Positions 1 to 8,557 of a stretch of 22,368 nt of DNA are shown here, piece by piece. A program made the position numbers and the translations under genes. The stretch covers positions 15,166 through 37,533 of the forward strand of contig LGRX02012898.1 in NCBI GenBank assembly GCA_001247695.2. The letters run 5' to 3'. Position 1 is the first letter of the stretch. The number at the start of each line of letters is the position of its first letter. The notes beneath the pieces are model-generated. The model was given only the letters and a program-made list of their open reading frames with translations, was not told the DNA's origin and ran no database searches. Source of the DNA: Cymbomonas tetramitiformis (lineage: Eukaryota > Chlorophyta > Pyramimonadophyceae > Pyramimonadales > Pyramimonadaceae).

Positions 1-151
1 GCATACTTTCTGACGGCGTCGAATTCACTTCCTTGGAGCATTAATTTACAAAAACGCCTTGAGATCTGCTTGTTGGATCTGCTTGTAGAGAGCTGGACTC
101 GGGGCTTCAGCAGATTATAGACTACAGGTATGTACACGCCTATAATGAGTG
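1..151. other. 3' flank of the kinase gene, no gene seen
   Basis: Sequence between the window edge and the kinase stop codon. It contains a short direct repeat (GGATCTGCTTGT-like, twice, about 68-94). No open frame, RNA gene or clear polyadenylation signal is visible. It should hold the kinase 3' UTR. Confidence 0.4.
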
Positions 152-2025
152 TCAAAGCAAGGGGTTTTGGGATGCACACCTGACGGCACAAGCTGTCAAG
201 GTGAGCATGTTCGTGGAGATGAAGCCTTTGGGCTGCTGCAGGCCCCACGAAGTGACCGACTGGGACAAACCAGCGAAAAGCTTTGCGGCACTGTACTCGT
301 CTGCGGGCCCGCAGTCAAACATCGCCATGCTCTCCTTGATGACGGTGTCACGGGGGAAAATAGCGCTACCGCTGTCACCGTTCAGCTTGAGGTTCCGACG
401 CAACTCGGCCAGACTGATACCAGCGTCCTCGTCAGCGCCTAGCGAGACCATCTGCGAGGTGCCTTGCTGAGCCTTCATCGGCTGACGTCCTTGCATCACT
501 TTGGTGATCTCTGCGGAAGAGGGCTGTCCGATGGCGTAACCCCAGGACTTTCAGATTAAAATGCGTTTGTATGTGTGGGTCTCTTTTCGCGAGATCTTCA
601 CACTAAGTTCTTGATTCAGGTATGAGACTAGTGCCGCAGAGCAGAGCAGGAGGAGCGTAGGATCCAAACGTGATCATAAATACCGGAAGTCTTGACAAAG
701 AAGCGAAAAATAGGCAACAGCGGATGTTAAGAAACAGGAGGAGAAACTTATGGAGACTCGAGAGGGTGGCTCCTACCACAGCAGCGGCTTGAAACCAGGG
801 ATGCTTCGAAACCTCAGAAAGCGTAATGCGCTTCTCGGGCTCTCGCATAAACATTCTGTTTAGCAGATCAACTGCCTGGTCGGATAAGCTGCTGCGGATG
901 GTTGGAAAGTTCAGCCAGAATTTATCATGGCGAGGGGGACACTCGTGCAGCCCCCCTTGGAAACCAGGTGGGGCAGGATCAAGTTCACTCAGAAGGTTTT
1001 GCCGGATGCCGTTAGTGGTCTGATAGCCGACAAAGGGCATACGCACAACTTTTTCGTATGCCGGACGCCCACCCCTCATAATCTGGTGTGTAACGACTTC
1101 GAGCTTATCGACAGAAACGAGCATCAGCAAGATAACGCCTAACGACCATACATCATATTGCCCTGGATCATACGCCTCTTGCATCGATTCCCCGCGAACC
1201 TCGGGGGGGCAGTATGCCTCAGTTCCCACAGACCAGTTGCGATCATCAGTCGGCATAGCTTTGGTCATTGCCCTTGGCATTTCTGTCGCTGAGGCCGGTG
1301 TGTAAGAGTTCATGCCTGCTCGGGAACAAATAAACAGCAAGTGAAATGTCGGAAAAACAAGAAACATAAAGACAAAGTGCTGACAGATTACACACCGAAA
1401 TCAGTAATTTTCGCGTTGTAACTGTCGTCAAAGACGATGTTCTCCGGCTGCACGCGTTTCCACCGATTCCACCTCAGGGTTTGCTCCGAATACACACACT
1501 GCGAAAAAGCTTGTTACATACCTTCAAGTCACGATGATAAATTTCGCGAGCGTGCAAGAATAGAACGCCATTCATTATATGAGTAAAGAAATGGCGAGCG
1601 AGATGTTCGGGAAAGCTTTGAGGTTTTGGCTTTCCACTCTCACAGGACGCGAACAGGTAGTCAAACAGGTCTCCACCAGGACAGCTTTCGCATACTATAA
1701 CTGTCAAGTTATTACGGATAGGTTCTGGCATTCCAGGTTTATGTGCGGCTGCAGCCTTTAAGACTGCTTTCATTTCCACGAGGTTTGGATGGAAAAGTTT
1801 CATGTTCAACATCGTTTCCACTTCATCAACCTCTCGTTGTAGGGTGTAATTTTGACTGTCTAGCACTTTGATGAAAACCTGAGAATTATTGCTGGTGTCC
1901 AAAGCAATGAACGGGCAACCGCAAGAGCCGCGAATGCTTTCCAGGCATCGCTGGAGCCTGTATCGGCTAGAGACAACGGTCCCGACTAAGTCAGACCAAC
2001 GAACTGGAGCCTGGTATGCATACAT
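152..2025 (-). CDS. Protein kinase, Ser/Thr type, 4 exons, 496 aa
   Basis: Spliced minus-strand gene: exon 1 2025-1522, exon 2 1447-1396, exon 3 1315-777, exon 4 547-152. Introns are 74, 80 and 229 nt, all GT-AG, and the joined length is exactly 497 codons including a TGA stop. Kinase signatures appear in order: degenerate Gly-rich loop (IRGSCG, ~31-36), VFIK lysine K53, alpha-C glutamate E70, HRDLK catalytic loop at 164-168 (split from PEN by intron 1), DFG at 184-186 (split by intron 2), activation segment ending VGTEAYCPPE at 215-224, the D of YDVWSLG at 240, and the RITLSEVSKHPWF end of the C-lobe. It should phosphorylate Ser/Thr proteins in the cytosol. HRDLKPEN and the HPWF ending resemble the CAMK/SNF1-like group, but no EF-hands follow. 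The 131-aa C-terminal tail (residues 366-496) has no recognised domain. Oddities are the long activation segment (DFG to PPE 40 residues) and PPE instead of APE. The ATG at 2025 precedes the N-lobe by about 20 residues. The last exon is the least certain, but its donor and acceptor are in phase. Confidence 0.88.
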
Positions 2026-2989
2026 CTTTCCTCAGTTTCAGGATATCTCACTCCGCCCACTATTATATGATGTGTTACGGCGAGTCGGAATACAGGGCGC
2101 GTTCTGTCGCATGGAACACACACATGTTCGTTCGATTGTTCGGTTGCTTAAGGCAGCACGGTGGAAGCTGGAGACCAAATCGTATGAACTTTTAAAACCA
2201 GTCTTTTTCTCTTTTACAGTTATCATGTAGTAGGATAAAAGTGATTTGAGCAGGCTGCCGGTAACACTGGGGCGGTTGCCCAGCTATTATCCTGCGGTTG
2301 ATCCCAAAATCGCGTCATCCGTCATCCTGTTCGACATCGCATCGCATCGGCTCATCGCCTGCGGAACCGGACTTGGGTAGAGCCCTACAGAGCTACAGTG
2401 ACACGAGTACGCTAGTACCGGACGGGAGTCTCTGTTCGACCGAAGCGATCGAGGTCCGATTATTCGAGGTTTGTTGCCGTTTTTCTATGGCAAAATCTCA
2501 CAACCTCACATGATTTTCACCCTCTTTTCTGCGGTTTTAGGGCAGCAATCGCAGTTTGCATATTCATTCTCTCCAGAAGAAGATATATAATATAGATGCT
2601 AGCTGCGCATGCTCGGAGACGGCTGGGGATGGGCGCATTTAAAAGGTGAGAACGCCCTTTCGAAGTCTCGCACGCAATATCCGAGATGTGCTATGATGTA
2701 TGTAGTTTTTGACGTTCCTAGGTTTACGAAGTTTCGTTTTGAAACGTTGTTGAAAACGTGAACTCCGCAGGTCTATAGATGGTAGTTGGATGATATATCA
2801 GACGGCTGAGGATGGGGCGCGTTTGAAAGGTGAGAGGCCTTGTCGAAGCCCCGCACTATTGTTGGCAATTTTGACGGTTTGTTAGTGCGTTACTTTCCGC
2901 AACTTAGATTCGCGAACACCCAACTTACCCATAACAATACAGTCATGAGGTAACAGATCTTTCTCTGAGAGCTCCGAAGAATGGGCCGG
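2026..2989. other. Intergenic; kinase upstream region with one duplicated ~55-bp segment
   Basis: No convincing gene. Nearest the kinase start it should hold the promoter, but no defined element can be named. Two related ~55-bp segments at 2617-2672 and 2800-2855 share GACGGCTG, GGATGGG, AAAGGTGAGA and CGAAG blocks in the same order, so this is a diverged direct duplication 183 bp apart. Confidence 0.5.
2617..2855 (+). repeat. Diverged direct repeat pair, ~55 bp, spacing 183 bp
   Basis: Copy 1 is 2617-2672 and copy 2 is 2800-2855. Both run AGACGGCTG, GGATGGG(G)CGC, TT(T)(A/G)AAAGGTGAGA, TTCGAAG/GTCGAAG, CGCAC. Sequence between the copies is unrelated. Origin unknown. Confidence 0.55.
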
Positions 2990-2993
2990 AATT

Positions 2994-3239
2994 CTGATGA
3001 AAGGAGTGATATATATATATATATATGGGATATATATCGCTGAAACACAGGAAACACAGGTGGTGATCCGGTCGGTCTAAAAACTGCATAAGATAAAATA
3101 CTTAGGTGTTTTATCGACGAGAGCGGTGCGGAACGGTCGGAGCGGTGACAGATGACAAGATGACAGGCACTCAAGGCGAGGGGTGAAACAAGGAGAAGCA
3201 GGCCCCCATACAGTGGGGGGGAAATCGGCTTCCCCGTGA
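2994..3239 (+). repeat. Left terminal direct repeat of the outer element
   Basis: 246 bp, nearly identical to 8316-8557. Relative to that copy it has one extra G near 3088, an extra trinucleotide near 3117 and one substitution near the right end. It contains an alternating TA tract (about 3008-3026) followed by GGG and ATATATATC, which can fold back and could act as a TATA-rich promoter. Confidence 0.85.
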
Positions 3240-3376
3240 CACCACCTCACCCCGAAGGTGTGAGTGGTCATCCCGAAGCAGGCACACCCTGAATCCTAAC
3301 CCAATGTTACTAGAATGTTGAGGCCAAAGGGGCCTTTCTCAACCCAACTACAGTAGAAGCACATCCGTGCATGGGG
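3240..3376 (+). other. Outer-element internal sequence, left part
   Basis: 137 nt between the outer left repeat and the inner LTR. It begins with an imperfect hairpin (ACCACCTCAC near 3241, returning as GTGTGAGTGGT near 3258-3269). No gene. It continues at 6978 after the inner element. Confidence 0.5.
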
Positions 3377-3630
3377 TGCTGAAATCTGTATAGGCAGCCC
3401 TGACTGGGAGTCCCGGTCAGGCCCCTATGACAGATCCCTAGGACCAACACTGGACTGTTGACTGATCTGTAGGTTCGTACTGTGACACACGCTGTGTCAC
3501 AGGTAGGCTAGACTCCGAGGCCGTCCGAGACCGTTCCGGGTATATCTAGCTTAGGGTTTATTTATCTTACACAGTTTATCCACACGAGTACGGGACTTTC
3601 TGATATCTAGTGTACTTGGATATTCCGGTA
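3377..3630 (+). repeat. 5' LTR of the inner element
   Basis: 254 bp, starts TGCTGAAATC and ends ATTCCGGTA (TG...TA rather than TG...CA). Two strong fold-back structures: 3384-3435, nested arms ATCTGT/ACAGAT and CCTGAC/GTCAGG around a three-base loop, and 3480-3502, 10-bp perfect arms CTGTGACACA/TGTGTCACAG around CGC. A TATATC stretch near 3541 is a possible TATA-like element. Confidence 0.95.
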
Positions 3631-3782
3631 GGTCGTGGCCCCATCCACGTTTTCATTCCACTTGCTATCTTGGCCATGATTGGCTAAGCAGCCGCTTGAA
3701 GAGGTGGTGCGCACTTGCGCGTTTGGGTGCGACTAGGATTTGGACATGATTTTACGGTAGACGTATTTTGCGGCTTCGAGTC

Positions 3783-6389
3783 ATGGGCACCGCGCGTTGC
3801 TTTTGCTTGGGATTGGCAATGTTCATTTGCGTTACTTTACCTGCCCTGATCACGCTGGTTTACGTATTTTGGGCTGGTGCTCCGGACACCTTCGACCACG
3901 CCGACATTTGCAAGTGCCCTTCGCTCTTTTCGCCGCTCCGCACGTTCTGCCGTTACGTCATCCCTCCATCTCCGCCACAACACCCAAACGTGCTACCGCG
4001 CATCATCTTTTCTCTGGCTTTCAGAAGAATGGCGACATCTACACGAGCTCGTAAACGCCTATTGAAGGACTCCGACTTGGACGCCTCTATACGGCTTATA
4101 GATGCGGTTCGGGACACCCCAACCGCTAGCACCCCGCCTGTGGTGCCCCCTAATCCTTCCAGCAACTCCGACGCCGCTGTCGCGTTGCGGAAGCATCTCG
4201 TTGACCAACACGCTGCGGTCGACGTGGTCTACAAGGGGAGACTACATCGGGCTTGGGCCAAGGGTATCCGCGAGGATATCCTTGGTTCCAAGAAACATCA
4301 TTATCGTGGTACCGACGACACCGACCGCCTCTCCGAGTTGGTGGTGCAGCTTCGGACCGAGTTTGAGTCCGCTGGACTGGACTTGGCCCCCTTTGACCTC
4401 GACGACCCCACCTCTTTGGTTATCGAGAAGGTTAATGGACTACTCTATGACGTCTTGGCCCTCGTCGTGGAGCGCAACTCTGTGGCCGACACCTGGCTTC
4501 GGGGTACGGACTCTTCGGCTGACCGAGATGGACGTCGTGCCCTCATCGACATCATCAAGGGGAGCGTGCCGACAGTCCTTCGCGAGAGCCACCAGCAGGA
4601 GCATGCGGCGCTTCGTTATCCCGCAGGCGTTGACCCGCAGCCGATCTTGGCTCGTGAGCAACGTCTGGTGCGGGATAACCGCGCTCCTGACTGGCAGCCC
4701 ACCGACGAGACCCGTAAGTTGTCCCTCTACAACCGCCTCGACCCCGTGTTCTACGCGGCGGTGAAGGTGCGGTACCCGCTTGCGGGTGACCTTAGCGGGG
4801 TCACTCTCCGCTCGCTCCAGGCGCTCGTCGTGGCCATCTTTCAGGCCTGGGCGCAGTCGGATGATGGGGCGGCAGTGCGTGAGAAGCAGACACTGGGGGC
4901 GGGCGGTAAGCCCTCCGCCCTTATCACGTCTTCTGAGTACGCGGTCCTTCTCGACGAAATCGCCGCCTTGAAGGCGCTTGTGCAGGGCAATCGTGCGGGC
5001 GCGGCTCAGCGACAGCAGCAGCCGCAGCCGCGCGGTAAGCAGCATCCGCGAGGCCATCGAGTGGGTGTGCACCCGGCACCGTCTGTGGGGTTCGACAGGG
5101 ACAGCATGAAGGCCAAGCCCCTTTGCCACCGTTGCCGCAAGGCGGGCAAAGGGGACGCCTATCACGCGTACCGCGACTGCCCTCTTGGTGGGCGCCGGCA
5201 TTCGTCGGCCACGGCAGCGGCCTTCTGCATTCCTATTGAGGAGGAGGATGCGGAGGGTCTTCACACCCTGGCACTTGTGCAGGTTTTCCAGGAGGCTGCG
5301 GATGATGGACCGGAGGCCTTCGCCCGTGCGGCTTCGGCTTATGGCCCCCCCGCTGTGCTTTCCGCGGGCGGGATTGGCGGCATCGACGTGTCGGCCTACG
5401 GATTCAGCGTACCGCCTCCGCCTTCTGGCGGGACCGACGACGAGGACATCTTGCGGCGGCTTGATGCCCTCACCTCTGAGGTTCAGGCCGCCCAAGAGCA
5501 GGTACATTACACTCACGCATCCTTTGTTCCTGGGAGTGCGGTTGAGGAGCATGCATCGGCTCTGGTGTGTGGCCCTGCCGCTGCGGCGGGGATCACACCG
5601 GAGGGGCAGGTTCCGGCAGGTGGTGCGGCGGCATCGGCATCCGCCGTGCCGGCCCCTGCTATGCCTGTTTCGCAGGTAGAGGATGTACAGCCCGCGCCAG
5701 CTCAATCGGCGCGGGTGACCACCACGGAGGCGACGCACGGTGAGTTCGGAGGCTTCGTGCAGACGGTGAATCACGCCGCTGTCCACCCGTCTGACCTGAC
5801 AGGCTACGACACCGACGACTACGAGGACTTTGCCGACGGCAGCTTCCGGCTGAAGCCGCGGGGCTCGCCTCCGTCGGCCAATCATGTTTCCGGGCCACCC
5901 GTGGGCGAGCAGAGGACCTACGGTTGTGGGAAGCCACCCTGGGGCTTCCCTGCCACGGTTGGTCCGTGGGGCATTCCTTTCCTCCTTTCCCTCGTTCTTT
6001 GCATCTCGATCATGGGAGTGGCAGCCGTGCCCGACGCTCGGTCGGCTACGGAGATGCCTTCGCCTAGTGGTGATCTCGATTGGGAGGCTCCGTCATTTTT
6101 CTCTACGAATGATTTTCTTGATCCGGTGATGACGGCTCAGGGTCTCCTATTGCCTGACGATGTGCCACAGCTTCAGCCGCCCGAGCCTCCTGACACTTTG
6201 AGCTTTTTAGCATTTCAGGATTTGGCTCAAGCGGATTTGGGTATTGACATGGCATTCTACTACGGCATGGCCTTACATGAGAGCGGTCCTCTTGATGCGG
6301 GGCACTATTATGGAGCTGGTTACTTTACTTCCTACTATGGGATGGACTTCCGTGAGGCCACCGCTGACTACTTTGGTACTGTCGATTGA
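3783..6389 (+). CDS. gag: Gag-like protein with variant zinc knuckle and two hydrophobic segments, 868 aa
   Basis: Sole ORF of the inner LTR element. The first ATG is at 3783; an internal ATG at 4029 (residue 83, MATSTRARKR) is a credible alternative start and would remove the hydrophobic leader. Visible features: a hydrophobic stretch at about residues 6-30, like a signal anchor; a charged, helical, capsid-like region (~100-330); a Gln/Arg-rich segment (~408-425); a CX2CX9HX4C knuckle at C448, C451, H461, C466, which departs from the usual CX2CX4HX4C of Gag; a long Ala/Pro/Glu-rich linker; a second hydrophobic segment at about 730-750 (GIPFLLSLVLCISIMGVAAV); and a Tyr/Gly-rich acidic tail. 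The role inferred is RNA binding and particle assembly. The two membrane-like segments are unusual for Gag and could target membranes. No Asp-protease or RT motif is present. Confidence 0.8.
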   Translation: MGTARCFCLGLAMFICVTLPALITLVYVFWAGAPDTFDHADICKCPSLFSPLRTFCRYVIPPSPPQHPNVLPRIIFSLAFRRMATSTRARKRLLKDSDLDASIRLIDAVRDTPTASTPPVVPPNPSSNSDAAVALRKHLVDQHAAVDVVYKGRLHRAWAKGIREDILGSKKHHYRGTDDTDRLSELVVQLRTEFESAGLDLAPFDLDDPTSLVIEKVNGLLYDVLALVVERNSVADTWLRGTDSSADRDGRRALIDIIKGSVPTVLRESHQQEHAALRYPAGVDPQPILAREQRLVRDNRAPDWQPTDETRKLSLYNRLDPVFYAAVKVRYPLAGDLSGVTLRSLQALVVAIFQAWAQSDDGAAVREKQTLGAGGKPSALITSSEYAVLLDEIAALKALVQGNRAGAAQRQQQPQPRGKQHPRGHRVGVHPAPSVGFDRDSMKAKPLCHRCRKAGKGDAYHAYRDCPLGGRRHSSATAAAFCIPIEEEDAEGLHTLALVQVFQEAADDGPEAFARAASAYGPPAVLSAGGIGGIDVSAYGFSVPPPPSGGTDDEDILRRLDALTSEVQAAQEQVHYTHASFVPGSAVEEHASALVCGPAAAAGITPEGQVPAGGAAASASAVPAPAMPVSQVEDVQPAPAQSARVTTTEATHGEFGGFVQTVNHAAVHPSDLTGYDTDDYEDFADGSFRLKPRGSPPSANHVSGPPVGEQRTYGCGKPPWGFPATVGPWGIPFLLSLVLCISIMGVAAVPDARSATEMPSPSGDLDWEAPSFFSTNDFLDPVMTAQGLLLPDDVPQLQPPEPPDTLSFLAFQDLAQADLGIDMAFYYGMALHESGPLDAGHYYGAGYFTSYYGMDFREATADYFGTVD

Positions 6390-6718
6390 CTTCTTGCTCA
6401 CTCTGGAGGCACACCAACATGGTGGTGTGCAGAACTCCTGTGACCTCAAAGACTTCTTCAATCTGGTTTATGTTTTGCTTTGACACCTTTATAATCTTCA
6501 AACTGACTTGCTAGCACGGTTCTTTTCACTTGTTTAGCGGTGCCTTAATTGCCCGTATGCTTTTGTTCACGTGCTACCTAGAGGTTTCCAATTTGTGTAT
6601 CAGAATAGCACAGTTGGATTGGCAGTTAGACTTGTCACCTAGCTCCTGCCCTAACACTTAACAGCCTTACATCTTCTGACTCTCCTAGCCAGTCACCACC
6701 CACAGTGCTGGGGTGGTG
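6390..6718 (+). other. 3' untranslated region of the inner LTR element
   Basis: 329 nt between the gag stop and the 3' LTR, AT-richer than the ORF. No second ORF of note and no pol remnant. It ends in CACCCACAGTGCTGGGGTGGTG, the only candidate for a polypurine tract. Confidence 0.6.
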
Positions 6719-6972
6719 TGCTGAAATCTGTATAGGCAGCCCTGACCGGGAGTCCCGGTCAGGCCCCTATGACAGATCCCTAGGACCAACACTGGACTAC
6801 TGACTGATCTGTAGGTTCGTACTGTGACACACGCTGTGTCACAGGTAGGCTAGACTCCGAGGCCGTCCGAGACCGTTCCGGGTATATCTAGCTTAGGGTT
6901 TATTTATCTTACACAGTTTATCCACACGAGTACGGGACTTTCTGATATCTAGTGTACTTGGATATTCCGGTA
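6719..6972 (+). repeat. 3' LTR of the inner element
   Basis: Identical to 3377-3630 except at 6747 (C for T), 6799 (A for G) and 6800 (C for T). The C at 6747 makes the 6741-6763 hairpin a perfect 10-bp stem (CCTGACCGGG/CCCGGTCAGG). The second inverted repeat is at 6822-6844. Confidence 0.95.
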
Positions 6973-7595
6973 TGGGGCGTTGCCTAAAATTCTAAAGGGC
7001 AAGTTTCTACAAGCTGCGACGCGATCCCGGATTGGCGGCGGCGAAGTCCTCGATCGTAGAAGACCTCAAGCGCCACGGAGAAGACGAATCAGCCAATGCC
7101 TGTGCGGTGCCAAAGCCAAAAGCGGCCAAGCACCACCAGAGCGAATGCGGCGACGAAGAGAGGGCAGCGTGGCGGAAAGTGAAAAATGCGGCGAGGGGAC
7201 GTGATCGAGCCTTCGGGATGGGACCCAAAAGGGATAACAGTGAGGGATGCGACGATTGCAACCGCACCCCTAGACACCACCAGATGGTGAATAGGGGGCG
7301 CATAAGGCGATGGAAGGCGAGGGATGGGGCGAGACGAAGGCGTGGGAGTCAAAATACTCACTGGCGAAGTTGGTGTATCTCTCAACGTCGATCTTGGTGT
7401 CTGGTGCACAAGCACCACCAGACACCACCAGACAGAAACCAGGGATGAATTGTTGATGTCGGAGTAATTGCAACGCACACTGAACTGCGGCCATGCGCGC
7501 TTGCCGACGTGGTGAAGCCATTTCGCTGCAAGCTGCAGAAATCTGTAGCCGAAGGGTAGGGTGTAAGCGAAAAACGCAACTTTCGCTATTTTTAA

Positions 7596-7907
7596 CGGAA
7601 TCGAACGATGAAAAAGGAAATTTGGGGTGGATTTCCGCGTGGAAGACGGTGGTGACGTCAAAAACGTCGTACGGTAACCCGTTCTCCTGCCAGAAAGGGT
7701 GCTGCTGGCCAGAAAGTTGAATGGGCGTTTGGGTTGTTGGCGATAACGTAACTTCCCGCAAAATTAACGGAATCGGACGATGTAGGGGTCAAATTAGGGT
7801 AAAATTCGACGAGGAAAACGGTGGTGACGTCAAAAACGTCGTACGGTAAACCAGTTATCCGGCAGCAGAGGCGCTGCTGGCCAGAGTGTTGAAGGACGTT
7901 TAAAAAA
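7596..7907 (+). repeat. Tandem duplication, two ~140-bp copies at 172-bp period
   Basis: Copy A is about 7596-7735 and copy B about 7769-7907. Both contain GGAATCG(A/G)ACGATG, then ACGGTGGTGACGTCAAAAAC at 7646 and 7818, GTCGTACGGTAA, GCTGCTGGCCAGA and GTTGAA(T/G)G. The core contains the palindrome TGACGTCA (a CRE/bZIP-type site in other systems) and an inverted GACGT/ACGTC pair. Function unknown. Confidence 0.8.
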
Positions 7908-8140
7908 AATGACGGAGTGCACCAGAATGCACGAAAGCTGACGGAGACGGTGCGCGGGATACCAGTCACAGTCGGTAGGCAAGCCACGAAAGACGGAAGC
8001 GGCAAAAAGAACGGAGACGGAAAGGGATTTGCCGCTTTTTACGGTGCAGATCAAGCTGCGATAAACGGTAACTCTCGAGAGGGCTGAGAGCTAAGATTGC
8101 CTATCGTCGGTCGCGTTGTCAGGGTAATCTACGGTCAGAT

Positions 8141-8216
8141 CGGTACTCCAGACCGAATCAGGAAACGGTTTGGCGCTCCAGGCCAAGAAAAGGTCGGGTT
8201 TGGCGCTCCAGGCCAA
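8141..8216 (+). repeat. Three short hairpin repeats around CTCCAG
   Basis: Units at 8141-8155 (CGGT-ACTCCAG-ACCG), 8169-8186 and 8199-8216 (both TTTGGC-GCTCCAG-GCCAA). The last two are identical over 18 bp with a 30-bp period. Each can form a 4-5 bp stem that presents CTCCA in the loop. Confidence 0.7.
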
Positions 8217-8315
8217 ATGACGGAAAGTTAACGGTACTAGAATCCGGGGCGGTAAGGCCGAAGCGAGTCAAAGAAACGACAAACGAACCACCACAGAAGT
8301 GGTCTGGCCCATAAC

Positions 8316-8557
8316 CTGATGAAAGGAGTGATATATATATATATATATGGGATATATATCGCTGAAACACAGGAAACACAGGTGGTGATCCGGTCGGTCT
8401 AAAAACTCATAAGATAAAATACTTAGGTGTTTTATCGAGAGCGGTGCGGAACGGTCGGAGCGGTGACAGATGACAAGATGACAGGCACTCAAGGCGAGGG
8501 GTGAAACAAGGAGAAGCAGGCCCCCATACAGTGGGGGGGAAATCGGCTTTCCCGTGA
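8316..8557 (+). repeat. Right terminal direct repeat of the outer element
   Basis: 242 bp, about 98% like 2994-3239, same orientation. The bases just left of it plus its first bases (8307-8322) match 9708-9723 exactly over 16 bp. That stretch resembles the anticodon arm of initiator tRNA-Met, so the exact left boundary may be blurred. Confidence 0.85.

Larger units (their letters stand above)
3372..6977 (+). mobile_element. LTR retrotransposon carrying only a gag-like gene (3377-6972)
   Basis: The structure is complete: TSD TGGGG (3372-3376), 5' LTR 3377-3630, leader 3631-3782, one 868-codon ORF, 3' untranslated region 6390-6718, 3' LTR 6719-6972, TSD TGGGG (6973-6977). The LTRs are 254 bp and differ at only three positions (3405/6747, 3457/6799, 3458/6800), so insertion is recent. 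There is no protease, RT, RNase H or integrase, so movement must depend on enzymes supplied elsewhere. This matches the published idea of GAG-only terminal-repeat elements. A possible primer-binding site starts with TGG at 3636, five bases after the LTR (its complement ends in CCA), but the tRNA is not identified. The run before the 3' LTR (6709-6718, GGGGTGGTG) is only a weak polypurine tract. Confidence 0.93.
6978..8315 (+). other. Outer-element internal sequence, right part; no gene recognised
   Basis: 1.34 kb that resumes the outer element after the inner insertion. Several open frames of 60-190 codons exist on both strands, but none resembles a known protein and they overlap one another, so none is called. 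It contains CACCACCAGA repeated four times between 7130 and 7434, a diverged ~140-bp tandem duplication (7596-7907), and three small hairpin repeats (8141-8216). Confidence 0.5.

Noticed and set aside
4440..5885. 481-codon open frame on the minus strand opposite gag
   Set aside because: GC-rich shadow of the gag ORF; Arg-rich, no motif, and the plus frame has the knuckle and element context.
7089..7661. 190-codon minus ORF in the outer element
   Set aside because: No recognisable motif, overlaps other equally open frames, and spans a diverged tandem repeat.
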